The translations under genes were made by a program, and so were the position numbers. Positions 1 to 7,169 of a stretch of 8,121 nt of DNA are shown here, one piece after another; within the stretch, counting starts at the first letter, position 1; each line of letters starts with the position of its first letter. The notes beneath the pieces are model-generated. The model was not told the DNA's origin. It did no database searches and was given only the letters and a program-made list of their open reading frames with translations. The stretch is from an uncultured Chloroflexota bacterium (GTDB lineage: Bacteria > Chloroflexota > Dehalococcoidia > CAUJGQ01): assembly GCA_937879875.1 (NCBI GenBank), contig CALFMN010000019.1:1-8121 (forward strand). Direction: 5' to 3'.

Positions 1-21
1 GCCACACCCGATGCCACCCTC

Positions 22-189
22 TCACTCATAGGTATCGCACGATGCAAAGGCCCTGTCTATAGCCTCACGGTTCTTGACTTCCTTCTCGGGCAATTCTAGA
101 AGTTCACGTAAACGGCCTTGAATGTTGGCGAGATCCCTGTGGGTAAGACCGTCGATGTGGACCGACATGCCCTCAATGTCCAGTTCCAC
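22..189 (-). CDS. Small unknown protein downstream of XRE regulator
   Basis: I do not recognise this ORF. The frame is open on the minus strand from just inside the end of the XRE gene to a TGA at 24-22. The likely start is GTG at 189-187, with CAGG six bases upstream, giving 55 residues. ATG at 168-166 would give 48. The predicted protein is charged and helix-prone (IDGLTHRDLANIQGRLREL, then LPEKEVKNREAIDRA), has one Cys near the end and no membrane segment. Its residue pattern looks like a real soluble protein rather than a GC-rich shadow frame. The GTG lies 17 bases past the XRE stop, so the two genes are probably co-transcribed. It could be the partner of a small regulatory or toxin-antitoxin-like pair, but no family signature supports that. 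The existence of the gene is moderately likely and its function is unknown. Confidence 0.45.
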   Translation of the reverse strand: MELDIEGMSVHIDGLTHRDLANIQGRLRELLELPEKEVKNREAIDRAFASCDTYE

Positions 190-206
190 GATTGGCCTGA
201 CCCCGA

Positions 207-443
207 TCAGGAGCAGTCACGATCTTCGGCCTCCGCGATGAGGTTCGCGAGCGGCTCTCCGAGCCCGCGAGCAAGTCGAGCGGCCGCGTCGAGCCCCAGG
301 CGAACCTTTCCTAGTTCGACCGCGCTCACATACGTCCGGTGGACACCTGCTAGGTCGGCCAGGTGCTCTTGGGACAAGCCGTGACGAAGGCGGTGTCCGC
401 GGACAACCTGCCCGAACGCTCGACTCAGACGCGTCACGGCCAA
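207..443 (-). CDS. XRE-family helix-turn-helix transcriptional regulator
   Basis: This is a small single-domain DNA-binding protein of 78 residues, or 76 from the GTG at 437-435. Residues 9-66 form a Cro/C1-type five-helix HTH. FGQVVRGHRLRHGLSQEHLA supplies helices 1-2, LADLAGVHRTYVSAVELGK holds the turn and recognition helix, and LDAAARLARGLGEPLANLI packs behind them. No ligand-binding or protease domain is attached, so it resembles short phage or plasmid repressors, antitoxins and R-M controller proteins. The annotated start is TTG (443-441); no ATG is available in frame, because an in-frame TAG lies at 473-471. Neither start has a good Shine-Dalgarno sequence. A perfect palindrome just upstream (461-474) is a candidate autoregulatory operator. 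A small ORF follows on the same strand. The family assignment is firm, but the regulon cannot be read from the sequence. Confidence 0.88.
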   Translation of the reverse strand: MAVTRLSRAFGQVVRGHRLRHGLSQEHLADLAGVHRTYVSAVELGKVRLGLDAAARLARGLGEPLANLIAEAEDRDCS

Positions 444-460
444 AATGCTGCCAACATGTG

Positions 461-474
461 GTAGATCGATCTAC
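461..474. promoter_or_regulatory. 14-bp perfect palindrome, candidate XRE operator
   Basis: GTAGATCGATCTAC is identical to its reverse complement and lies 17 bp upstream of the TTG start of the XRE gene. That position suits an autoregulatory operator of a Cro/C1-type dimer. Symmetry does not continue into the flanking bases (G460 and A475 do not pair). The role is inferred from position and symmetry only. Confidence 0.4.
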
Positions 475-558
475 AGACGAGCGGCTACAATTGCTAATGG
501 AGGCAGCGTTTATATTGCATCCAGGACTGGCCGATCCCCCGGCCACGGGCGTGCCGCG

Positions 559-567
559 TGGTACAAT
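559..567 (+). promoter_or_regulatory. Candidate extended -10 promoter of the acyl-CoA synthetase gene
   Basis: TGGTACAAT combines a TGn extension with TACAAT, one mismatch from the TATAAT consensus. No TTGACA-like -35 is visible about 17 bp upstream, as is common for extended -10 promoters. Transcription would start near 574 and give a leader of about 75 bases before the GTG at 648. The box stands out in GC-rich surroundings and is correctly oriented. There is no direct support beyond that. Confidence 0.4.
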
Positions 568-647
568 CGCGCCGCCGGCCAACCCGCCCCGGCCGCGGCA
601 ATAAGCAGCACCCCGGTCTTTTCATCTCTTCTCCCGGAGGCAGCAGC

Positions 648-2549
648 GTGACCACCGAAGCGTCCTCGTTCCAGGCCCATCTCACCGCCGAGACCGTGAT
701 TGCGCCGTCGCCCGAGTTCGTGGCGCAGGCCAACGCGCCGGACTACGACGCCCTCTACAACCGCGCCGCGCAGAACCCGGAAGCGTACTGGGAGGAGCAG
801 GCGCGGCAGTTCGAGTGGTTCCGGCCCTGGACGAAGGTGCGCGAGATCGACTATCCGTTCGTCAAATGGTTCGTCGGCGCCCAGTGCAACATCACCGTCA
901 ACTGCCTCGACCGTCACGCCAACGGCGAACGCAAGAACAAGGTCGCGCTGCTGTTTCTCAGCGAAGACGGCCAGGAGCGGATCTACAGCTACGCCATGCT
1001 CAGCCGCCGCGTGCAGCAGGCGGCGAACGCGCTCAAGGCACTCGGCGTGGGCAAGGGCGACCGCGTCTGCATCTACATGCCGCTCACGCCGGAGGGCATT
1101 GTCGCCATGCTCGCCTGCGCCCGCATCGGCGCGGTGCATTCGGTCGTCTACGCCGGCCTCGGCCACACGGCGCTGCGCAGCCGCATCGAGGACGCGCGGG
1201 CCAAAGTGATTCTCACCGCCGATATCGGCGTGCGCCGCGGCAAGGCCGTGCAGCTCAAGGAGATCGTGGATGAGGCGGTCAAGGGGCTCGACTTCGTGCA
1301 GAAGATCGCCGTCTACCGCCGCGCCGAGCCGAAGATCGAGTTGGATTCACAACGCGAGCTGGACTGGAACGAGCTGTGCGACGCGCAGCCCGGCGTCTGC
1401 CCGCCGGAAGTGATGGACGCCAACGACCCGCTGTTCATCCTCTACACCTCGGGCACCACGGGCCAGCCGAAGGGCGTGGTCTTCCCGCACGGCGCCTTCG
1501 TCGTGGGCGTAACGCCGACCTGGAAGCTCGCCTGCGACATCAAAGAGGACGACGTCTACTGGTGTACGTCGGACATCGGCTGGATCGTCGGCCACTCGAT
1601 CATGGTCTACGGCCCCTTCGCCAACGGCACGACCTGCATTGTCCGCGAGGGCGCGCCCGACTGGCCGAACCCCGGCGTCGTCTGGTCCGTGGTCGAGAAG
1701 TACGGCGTCACCAAGATCTACACCGCGCCCACGGCCGTGCGCATGTTCATGAAGTTCGGCGACGAGTATCCGAACAGCTACGATCTCTCGTCATTGCGCC
1801 TCGTCAACTGCGCCGGCGAGCCGCTGAACCCCGAGGCCTGGCAGTGGTTCTACCGCGTGATCGGCAAGGGGCGCGTGCCGCTGGTGGACAACTGGTGGCA
1901 GACGGAGACGGCGGCACCGACGATCGGCACCTGGCCCTGCATGGCGAGCAAGCCCGGCCGCGCCGGCAAGCCCTTCCCCGGCATCGTCGCCGACGTGCTG
2001 GACCGCCAGGGTAAGCCCGTGGGCGTGAACGAGGGCGGCTTCTTAGTCCTCAAGAGCTTCTGGCCCTATCTGATGAGCACGATCTACGGCGACGAAGATC
2101 GCTACCGCCAGTACTACGACACGATCGAGGGTGTCTACACCGCGGGCGACGTGGCGACACGGGACGCCGACGGCTACTACATGGTGCTGGGCCGCGCCGA
2201 CGACGTGGTGAACGTGGCCGGCCATCGCATCGGCACGGCGGACGTGGAGAGCGCGCTGGTCAGCCACCCGGCGGTGGCCGAGGCGGCGGCGATCGGCAAG
2301 CCGGACGTGGTACGCGGCGAGTCGATCAAAGTCTTCGTGACGCTGCGCGTGGGTCAGCAGCCCTCGGACGAGCTGAAGGCGGCGCTGATCCGCCACGTGC
2401 GCAACGAAGCCGGCCCGATCGCGGCGCCCAGCGAGCTGGACTTCGTCACGGCGTTGCCGAAGACGCGCAGTGGCAAAATCATGCGCCGCCTGCTCAAGGC
2501 CCGCGAACTGGGCCTCGACCCCGGCGACATCACCACGCTGGAGGAGTAG
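648..2549 (+). CDS. Acetyl/propionyl-CoA synthetase (AMP-forming acyl-CoA ligase)
   Basis: It activates a short-chain carboxylate with ATP to the acyl-adenylate and transfers it to CoA (cytosolic). GTG at 648 is preferred because GGAGG (636-640) sits seven bases upstream; the frame is open upstream to 558 but without conserved sequence. The protein is 633 residues, near the usual Acs length. An N-terminal Acs-like cap is followed by P-loop YTSGTTGQPKG (266-276), WIVGHS (312-317), AGEPLNPEAW (from 389), WWQTET (416-421), YTAGDVATRDADGYY, GRADDVVNVAGHRIGTADVE and the acetylatable PKTRSGKIMRR with catalytic Lys at 610. At the acetate-pocket positions of enteric Acs Thr311 and Val386 it has Val314 and Ala389, as PrpE proteins do, while keeping the Trp (W417) of WWQTE. 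The substrate may therefore be propionate or mixed, so I give no gene symbol. The gene stands alone. Its last 96 bases recur at 6908-7003. Confidence 0.95.
   Translation: MTTEASSFQAHLTAETVIAPSPEFVAQANAPDYDALYNRAAQNPEAYWEEQARQFEWFRPWTKVREIDYPFVKWFVGAQCNITVNCLDRHANGERKNKVALLFLSEDGQERIYSYAMLSRRVQQAANALKALGVGKGDRVCIYMPLTPEGIVAMLACARIGAVHSVVYAGLGHTALRSRIEDARAKVILTADIGVRRGKAVQLKEIVDEAVKGLDFVQKIAVYRRAEPKIELDSQRELDWNELCDAQPGVCPPEVMDANDPLFILYTSGTTGQPKGVVFPHGAFVVGVTPTWKLACDIKEDDVYWCTSDIGWIVGHSIMVYGPFANGTTCIVREGAPDWPNPGVVWSVVEKYGVTKIYTAPTAVRMFMKFGDEYPNSYDLSSLRLVNCAGEPLNPEAWQWFYRVIGKGRVPLVDNWWQTETAAPTIGTWPCMASKPGRAGKPFPGIVADVLDRQGKPVGVNEGGFLVLKSFWPYLMSTIYGDEDRYRQYYDTIEGVYTAGDVATRDADGYYMVLGRADDVVNVAGHRIGTADVESALVSHPAVAEAAAIGKPDVVRGESIKVFVTLRVGQQPSDELKAALIRHVRNEAGPIAAPSELDFVTALPKTRSGKIMRRLLKARELGLDPGDITTLEE
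2454..2549 (+). repeat. Direct repeat copy 1: 3' end of the synthetase gene
   Basis: These final 32 codons (LPKTRSGK through the TAG stop) recur in the same orientation at 6908-7003. By eye the copies differ at 5 of 96 positions: TTG/CTG, AGT/AGC, AAA/AAG, GAA/GAG and TAG/TAA. None changes the protein. Similarity stops at the stop codon on the right side of both copies. This copy belongs to the intact gene. Confidence 0.88.
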
Positions 2550-2760
2550 GACGGGGGAGCGTACGGCCGAGGCGCACGCGCTGCCGGGAGAGCATGGCCC
2601 GGCCCAATGCGTGGGCGAGCTGCGCCTGTCCCCGACGCGGCCGGCCCTCGCTCCCAGCAAGTTCAAGCGGCCAGGCGATCGCGCCGGAAGCGGCGACGCA
2701 GAGCGGCGCGGCATCGAGAGCCGCCGCGCGCAGGCGACGGCCAAGCATCTTCGGCCTCAT
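2530..2760 (-). CDS. Possible small ORF coupled to the SDR gene
   Basis: This 76-codon frame begins with an ATG whose ATGA overlaps the stop of the SDR gene (2760-2757), the same junction seen between the SnoaL-like and SDR genes. It fills the convergent gap and overlaps the last 20 bases of the synthetase gene on the other strand. The product would be basic and Ala/Arg-rich, starting MRPKMLGRRLRAAALDAA, with a mildly hydrophobic patch (APLCVAASGAIAWPLEL) too weak for a clear membrane span. I recognise no family. Long open frames arise easily at this GC content, so the coupled start is the only positive evidence. Otherwise 2550-2756 holds nothing obvious, including no strong hairpin followed by a T-tract. 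Confidence 0.25.
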   Translation of the reverse strand: MRPKMLGRRLRAAALDAAPLCVAASGAIAWPLELAGSEGRPRRGQAQLAHALGRAMLSRQRVRLGRTLPRPTPPAW

Positions 2761-3689
2761 GCACGGCCTCCGTAATCGCGGCGAATCATCTCGGCCAGGC
2801 TGGTCGGCGCGATCGCGGGAAAGCGGTGGAACGTCTCGCCCGCGTCGAAGCGCATGTCGCGGGTATCCATCACCACGCCGGCCTGAATCTGCCGGGCCAG
2901 CGACGGCTTCAACCGGCGCAGCAGCACGGCCATCGCTCGCATCATCGCCAGCGGCACATGGCGATGCGTTCCGTGCTTCCCCGTCACGCGCGCGAACGTC
3001 TCGGCAAGCTGCAGCAGGCTCAGGTTCTCTGGTCCTCCGACCTCCAGCACCTGGCCACGCAGCGAGGTGTCGCAGGCCGCACGCGCCACGTAGCGAGCCA
3101 CGTCGTACACGGAGACGAAGTTGATCGGGTTCTCGCCGCGGCCGAAGATCCGCGTCGCGCCGGCGGTGCAGAGCGGCTCGCCGATCAGCTTCACCCACAG
3201 CTCCATGAACGCGGTGGGGCGGATGATCGTCCAGCCGAGCCCACTCCGGCGCAGCTCCTGCTCCGCGCGGTACTTCATGCGGAACAGCTCGATCGGATGG
3301 TCGGGCGACGCCCCCTGCACCGAGACCAGCACGAACTGCTCGACGCCCGCCGCCCGCGCGGCCTCGATCAGGTTGCGGTTTCCCAGCCAGTCCACGGTTT
3401 TCGGGCTCTCCGCGCCGCTGCCGGCAAAACCGTGCACGGCCGAGATTACGACGCGCGCGCCGGCCACGGCCGCGGGCAGCGTGGCCGCGTCGCGCACGTC
3501 GCCCGCCAGCAGGGTCACGCCCGCGCAGAGGCGGCCGCGCACCCGCTCCGGCTCGCGGCTGAGCACGCGGACGGCGGCGCCGCGCTCGCGCAGCAGCCGC
3601 GCAACCTGCACGCCGAGCAGGCCCGTTCCTCCGGCAACGAGGATCGGGGCACCGGATTCGGCGGATGGTGATGACGAAGCCGTGCTCAT
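2757..3689 (-). CDS. NmrA-like NAD(P)-binding SDR-family protein
   Basis: This is an atypical short-chain dehydrogenase/reductase of 310 residues with an N-terminal Rossmann fold. After a Ser/Ala-rich lead, ILVAGGTGLLG (16-26) gives the GGTGxxG dinucleotide loop. LSREPERV (43-50) resembles an NADP-type second-strand end, and AGDVRD (62-67) and VVISAVHG (80-87) follow. FVLVSVQGAS (119-128), FRMKYRAEQELRRSG (136-150) and IIRPTAFMELW (155-165) are typical of NmrA and NAD(P)H-binding sugar-epimerase-like proteins. Such proteins act as quinone or ketone reductases, isoflavone-reductase-like enzymes, complex-I-assembly-type proteins or redox sensors. The substrate cannot be read here. Met at 3689 is chosen because it opens the Rossmann domain and its ATGA overlaps the upstream gene's stop (3689-3686), implying translational coupling. 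The longer frame to 4031 only shadows the neighbour. Confidence 0.9.
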   Translation of the reverse strand: MSTASSSPSAESGAPILVAGGTGLLGVQVARLLRERGAAVRVLSREPERVRGRLCAGVTLLAGDVRDAATLPAAVAGARVVISAVHGFAGSGAESPKTVDWLGNRNLIEAARAAGVEQFVLVSVQGASPDHPIELFRMKYRAEQELRRSGLGWTIIRPTAFMELWVKLIGEPLCTAGATRIFGRGENPINFVSVYDVARYVARAACDTSLRGQVLEVGGPENLSLLQLAETFARVTGKHGTHRHVPLAMMRAMAVLLRRLKPSLARQIQAGVVMDTRDMRFDAGETFHRFPAIAPTSLAEMIRRDYGGRA

Positions 3690-4120
3690 ACCCGCGCCCC
3701 TTCGCCCATGATCTGGCGAATCGCGGCGCTGTTGCCATCGGCGGCCGCCTGCACCGGCTCCATGTAGAGCCGCGCCCACGCGATGCGGTCCTGCTGTACA
3801 CCCTGGATCGTGACGCCGCGCATCGTCACGGGAACGCCGTCCGGACGCGTTCCGCGCCATTCCCACTCGGACCAGACCGTCTCGCCGTCGATAGTCTCGC
3901 GCAGCAATTCGGCGTGCAGGTCGGGCGTCGCGGCGAAGATCTGCGCCCAGTTCTGCTCGACACGGGCCTGTCCCGTGAAGCTGCGGTCGGGATGCACCGG
4001 AAACTCCGATTGGTAGTCGGGGGCGAAGCAAGCCACCATCGCTGCCAGGTCGTGGTCGTTGATCGCGCGTTGCAGCCGGGCGGTTGCCGTGCTGCGCGGA
4101 GCCTCGGTTTGTGCCGGCAT
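3686..4120 (-). CDS. SnoaL-like / NTF2-fold protein (ester cyclase-like)
   Basis: This is a 144-residue alpha+beta-barrel protein of the SnoaL/NTF2-like superfamily. The landmarks are a first helix LQRAINDHDLAAMVACFAPD (16-35), then YQSEFPVHPDRSFTGQARVEQNW split across two strands and a helix. IFAATPDLHAELL follows, then the strand pair TVWSEWEWRGT and GVPVTMRGVTIQ, and RIAWARLYMEPV near the C-terminus. Members include polyketide cyclases, epoxide hydrolase-like enzymes and many uncharacterised small-molecule-binding proteins. No catalytic residue can be assigned confidently. The ATG at 4120-4118 has an excellent AGGAGGAG about six bases upstream; an alternative ATG inside that Shine-Dalgarno region (MSRRRNAMPAQ) is unlikely. 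It is the first gene of a coupled pair with the SDR protein, suggesting related steps on one metabolite. Its promoter should lie in 4121-4326. Confidence 0.87.
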   Translation of the reverse strand: MPAQTEAPRSTATARLQRAINDHDLAAMVACFAPDYQSEFPVHPDRSFTGQARVEQNWAQIFAATPDLHAELLRETIDGETVWSEWEWRGTRPDGVPVTMRGVTIQGVQQDRIAWARLYMEPVQAAADGNSAAIRQIMGEGARV

Positions 4121-4168
4121 GGCGTTTCTCCTCCTGGACATTGAGCTGTCGCTCGTCGTTGGCTCGTT

Positions 4169-4190
4169 ATCACATTGCGTGATCACATTG
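4169..4190. promoter_or_regulatory. Direct repeat ATCACATTG x2 in the divergent promoter region
   Basis: ATCACATTG occurs at 4169-4177 and 4182-4190, with starts 13 bp apart. A third partial copy, ACATTGAG, lies at 4138-4145 next to the SnoaL-like gene's ribosome-binding site. On the minus strand the repeats read CAATGTGAT, each containing a TGTGA half-site. GTGATCAC (4179-4186) between them is itself palindromic. In the 206-bp gap between divergent genes this is a credible operator. The binding protein is unknown; the adjacent STAND regulator is the obvious candidate. Confidence 0.4.
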
Positions 4191-4267
4191 AGTGTTGCCC
4201 TTGCGGCCATGCAGCGAACAGGCGCGATCCACGCAATCACCCACGCGCTTCCCACATAGTCGGGGCG

Positions 4268-4273
4268 TATGAT
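4268..4273 (+). promoter_or_regulatory. Candidate -10 box for the STAND regulator gene
   Basis: TATGAT matches the -10 consensus in five of six positions and lies 53 bp before the ATG at 4327. No convincing -35 is visible and no TGn extension precedes it. It is offered because it is the best -10-like hexamer between the direct repeats and the start codon. Confidence 0.25.
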
Positions 4274-4326
4274 CGGACTGGTGCAAGACCGCTACTGCAG
4301 CGAGCGAACGAACGGGCACGACGGCG

Positions 4327-6813
4327 ATGGACAGCGACGAGAGCATCGGCCGGCTGCTGCGGCAGTATCGCGCCGTCGCCGGCCTGACACAGGAAGAGCT
4401 GGCCGCCCGGGCCGGCGTGAGTGTGCGCGGCCTGAGCGACGTGGAGCGCGGACTGCATCGCGCCCCGCATCCCGAGACGGTGCGGCGGCTGGCCGAGGCG
4501 CTGGCGCTGAGTGAGACACAGCGCGCGGCGCTTTATCGCGCCCGCGGCCGGTCAGTGGTCGCCGAGCCGGATGAGGCAGAGACGGCTCGCGGCGCCATCG
4601 CACAACACGCGGATCGCAGACGCGCCGGGTTTGCCGCGGGCGCGGCGCTGAGCAGCTTCGTCGGGCGCGGGCCAGAGATCGCAGCGCTGCGCGATCTGCT
4701 CGCCGGCTCCCGCCTGCTGACGCTGACCGGGCCGGGCGGGGTCGGCAAGACGCGCCTCGCGCAGCAACTCGCCACCGCCATCGCGGACGGCTTCCCCGAT
4801 GGCGTCTGGCTGGTTGAGCTGGCCGCGCTGAGTGCGCCCGCACTCCTGATGCCGGCGATCGCCGACGCCCTTGGCATTGCGGAGCAGCGCGGCCGCCCGC
4901 TTGAGCAGACGCTGACCGACGCACTCGGCACCCGGCGGTTGCTGTTGATCCTCGACAACTGCGAGCACCTGATCGACGCGGCGGCACGAGCGACCGAGCG
5001 GCTGCTGCACCACTGCACTGGCGTGCGGGTGCTCGCCACCAGCCGGGAGCCGCTGGCGATCCCGGGCGAAATCGTCTGGCGCGTGCCGCCGCTGGCCGTT
5101 CCAGACGAAGGGGCAGCGCTGATCGCCGACGCTTTGCTCCGAGTGGAGGCGGTGCGCCTCTTTGCCGACCGGGCGCGCGCGGTGCAGCCGGACTTTCGCC
5201 TGACCCGCGGCAACGCCGCTTCCATCGCGCAACTCTGCCGCCGGCTCGATGGTCTACCCCTGGCGATCGAGCTGGCCGCTGCCTGGGCGCGGCTGCTCTC
5301 GCCGGCGGAGATCGTTGCGCGGCTCGATGAGCGCTTTGAGCTCCTCTCGAACGGCGGCCGCACCGTCGCGCCGCGGCAGCAGACGCTGCGCGCAACGATC
5401 GACTGGAGCTACCGCCTGCTTGACGAGCAGGAGCAGCGCCTCTTTGCGCGTCTCGCCGTCTTTGCGGGCGGTTTTACGCTGGCTGCGGTGGAATCCCTCT
5501 GCGATGGCTCCGCGACGGCGTTGCGTCTGCTCGCGCGGCTCGTCGACCGCTCGCTGGTTTCCGTCGATGCCTCCAGCGATGCAGACGAGACGCGCTATCG
5601 GCTGCTGGAGACCGTACGCGCATACGCCGAGGAGCGGCTGCGCGCGCTGGGCGAAGTCGATGCATGGCGTCGCCGTCACGCGGCCTGGATGCTCGACCTC
5701 GTGGAACAGGCGCAGTGTGCCTACCACGGTCCCGAAGAGGGAAGCTGGCTGCAGCGGATCGAGCGCGAGCGCGACAACGTGCGTGCCGCGCTGGCCTGGG
5801 CGATCGAGCGCCAGCAAGCAGACACCGCCCTACGTCTGGCCGGGACACTCGGCTGGTTCCACGGCGTGCGCGACGCCTGGGCGGAGGGGCGGACGTGGCT
5901 GGAGCAGGCGCTCGCCCTGCCAGGCACGGCCGCGAGCGCCCGCCCGCGTGCGCGAGCGCTCGCCCAGGCGGGTCGCTTCGCCGCCTTCCAGGGCGACATC
6001 GCCCAGGCCAGCGCCTGGCTCGACGAGTGCGTGGCGCTGGCAACGATCGGTGGAGACGCAGGCACCGCGCTCGACGCGCAGGGCGTGCGGGCGCTGCTAC
6101 TGACGCTCACCGGCGCCGCGGACGCAGCAGCACAACTCATGGAGGAGACGCTGACGGGCGCAATCGCGGCGGACGACACCTGGCAGGAGGGCCGCATGCG
6201 CTCGCTGCGGGCGCGAGCGGCGCTCTCGCGCGGCGACGTGGCGGCCGCTGCTGTCGAGCTTGAGGCGAGCGCGCGGCTGGCACGCGCCGCGGGCGACGCC
6301 TGGAGTCTGGCAATGGCGCTCAGCGATCTGGGCGATCTTGCACGCAGCGTCGGCGCGCACGCACGCGCTCGCCGCCTGTACAGCGAGAGTCTGGCACTCC
6401 GCGCCTCGGGGCAGATCGGCGGAACGGCTACGCCGAGCACGTTGCATAACCTCGGCTACGTTGCGCTGGGCGCAGGCGACAGCCTGGAGGCCGCCAGGCA
6501 TTTTGCCGACGCATACGCTCGTTTTCAGCGGCTCGGCGAACGCCGGGGCATGGCGGAGGCGGTGATCGGCCTGGGTGCGGTCGCGGCCGCCGAGGGGCGG
6601 GCGCTCGATGCGCTCACCCTGCTGGCCTCGGGCGATGCGGCGCTCACCTCGCTCGGCGCGCAGATCTGGCCGTGGAACCGCGCCGATTACGACCTCGCCG
6701 TCGCCCGAGCGCGGTCAGCCCTGGACGCAACGTCATGCGACGGCGCCTGGACCGCCGGTACACGGCTCTCGCTGGAGCAGGCGTTGCAGCAGGCAGGCTC
6801 AGCGCGGGCGTGA
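4327..6813 (+). CDS. XRE-HTH / NB-ARC STAND ATPase / TPR regulator
   Basis: This is an 828-residue STAND-type signal-transduction NTPase. Residues 6-70 are an XRE HTH (LLRQYRAVAGLTQEELAARA, then VRGLSDVERG). SSFVGR starts the NB-ARC module, with Walker A GPGGVGKT (135-142), Walker B LLLILDNCEHL (205-215), sensor ATSREPL (237-243) and GLPLAIELAA (309-318). RQQTLRATIDWSYRLLDEQE (350-369) opens the winged-helix part. From about residue 495 a helical TPR-like array follows (LGWFHGVRDAWAEGRTWLEQ, SLAMALSDLGDLARSVGAHA, STLHNLGYVALGAGDSLEAA). The tail DGAWTAGTRLSLEQALQQA is usual for the family, so the protein looks complete. In such proteins ligand or partner sensing by the repeats is thought to control ATP-driven oligomerisation and DNA binding. 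No good Shine-Dalgarno precedes the ATG. It diverges from the SnoaL/SDR pair, its plausible target. Confidence 0.93.
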   Translation: MDSDESIGRLLRQYRAVAGLTQEELAARAGVSVRGLSDVERGLHRAPHPETVRRLAEALALSETQRAALYRARGRSVVAEPDEAETARGAIAQHADRRRAGFAAGAALSSFVGRGPEIAALRDLLAGSRLLTLTGPGGVGKTRLAQQLATAIADGFPDGVWLVELAALSAPALLMPAIADALGIAEQRGRPLEQTLTDALGTRRLLLILDNCEHLIDAAARATERLLHHCTGVRVLATSREPLAIPGEIVWRVPPLAVPDEGAALIADALLRVEAVRLFADRARAVQPDFRLTRGNAASIAQLCRRLDGLPLAIELAAAWARLLSPAEIVARLDERFELLSNGGRTVAPRQQTLRATIDWSYRLLDEQEQRLFARLAVFAGGFTLAAVESLCDGSATALRLLARLVDRSLVSVDASSDADETRYRLLETVRAYAEERLRALGEVDAWRRRHAAWMLDLVEQAQCAYHGPEEGSWLQRIERERDNVRAALAWAIERQQADTALRLAGTLGWFHGVRDAWAEGRTWLEQALALPGTAASARPRARALAQAGRFAAFQGDIAQASAWLDECVALATIGGDAGTALDAQGVRALLLTLTGAADAAAQLMEETLTGAIAADDTWQEGRMRSLRARAALSRGDVAAAAVELEASARLARAAGDAWSLAMALSDLGDLARSVGAHARARRLYSESLALRASGQIGGTATPSTLHNLGYVALGAGDSLEAARHFADAYARFQRLGERRGMAEAVIGLGAVAAAEGRALDALTLLASGDAALTSLGAQIWPWNRADYDLAVARARSALDATSCDGAWTAGTRLSLEQALQQAGSARA

Positions 6814-6892
6814 ACGCGTCTGCCGGATGGTGTATGCAACCGTCGCGCTCCCGCTGCGGATACCGCCATGACCTTGGACTGCGCGGCGAGCA

Positions 6893-7003
<111 letters not shown>

Positions 7004-7019
7004 CGCGGCGCCCTCCTGA

Positions 7020-7169
7020 GATCCCCAGGCCGTCGCCTCGATTCAGCGCGTTGCCGTACACGTCGTACTGATAGCTCACCGCGTTCGTGCCATCGCTCGT
7101 CACCTCGGCCAGCACCGAGCCGAGCCCGTCGGTCAGATAATAGTACACCCGGCCGCTGGCGGTGACGCG
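7020..7169 (-). pseudogene. RHS-repeat core fragment
   Basis: Read on the minus strand from 7169, this stretch encodes about 50 residues with the hallmark of RHS/YD-repeat core ends: GRVYYYLTDGLGSVLAEVTS, then YQYDVYGNAL. It corresponds to the conserved YYxxDxLGS...YxYDxYG segment just before the variable toxin or effector C-terminus of RHS and polymorphic-toxin proteins. Homology fades upstream of about 7170-7185, where a different frame looks more protein-like, suggesting a frameshift or breakpoint. It ends downstream near 7020, only 17 bases from the end of the synthetase fragment. No start, stop or rest of an RHS gene is present, so it is a relic. Intact RHS proteins run to a thousand or more residues. 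Confidence 0.8.

Noticed and set aside
558..647. Extension of the synthetase to an upstream start at 558
   Set aside because: The added residues are Arg/Pro/Gly-rich with no Acs similarity, and GGAGG with a seven-base spacer points to GTG at 648. The candidate -10 box also overlaps 558.
2607..3671. Long plus-strand open frame (354 codons) across the SDR gene
   Set aside because: It is antisense to a protein with a clear Rossmann motif. Its translation is Arg/His/Ala-rich without domain features, as expected opposite GC-rich coding sequence.
4292..5395. Minus-strand frame of 367 codons inside the STAND gene
   Set aside because: It is an Arg/Ala/Ser-rich shadow. The plus strand here carries intact Walker A, Walker B and GLPLAIEL motifs.
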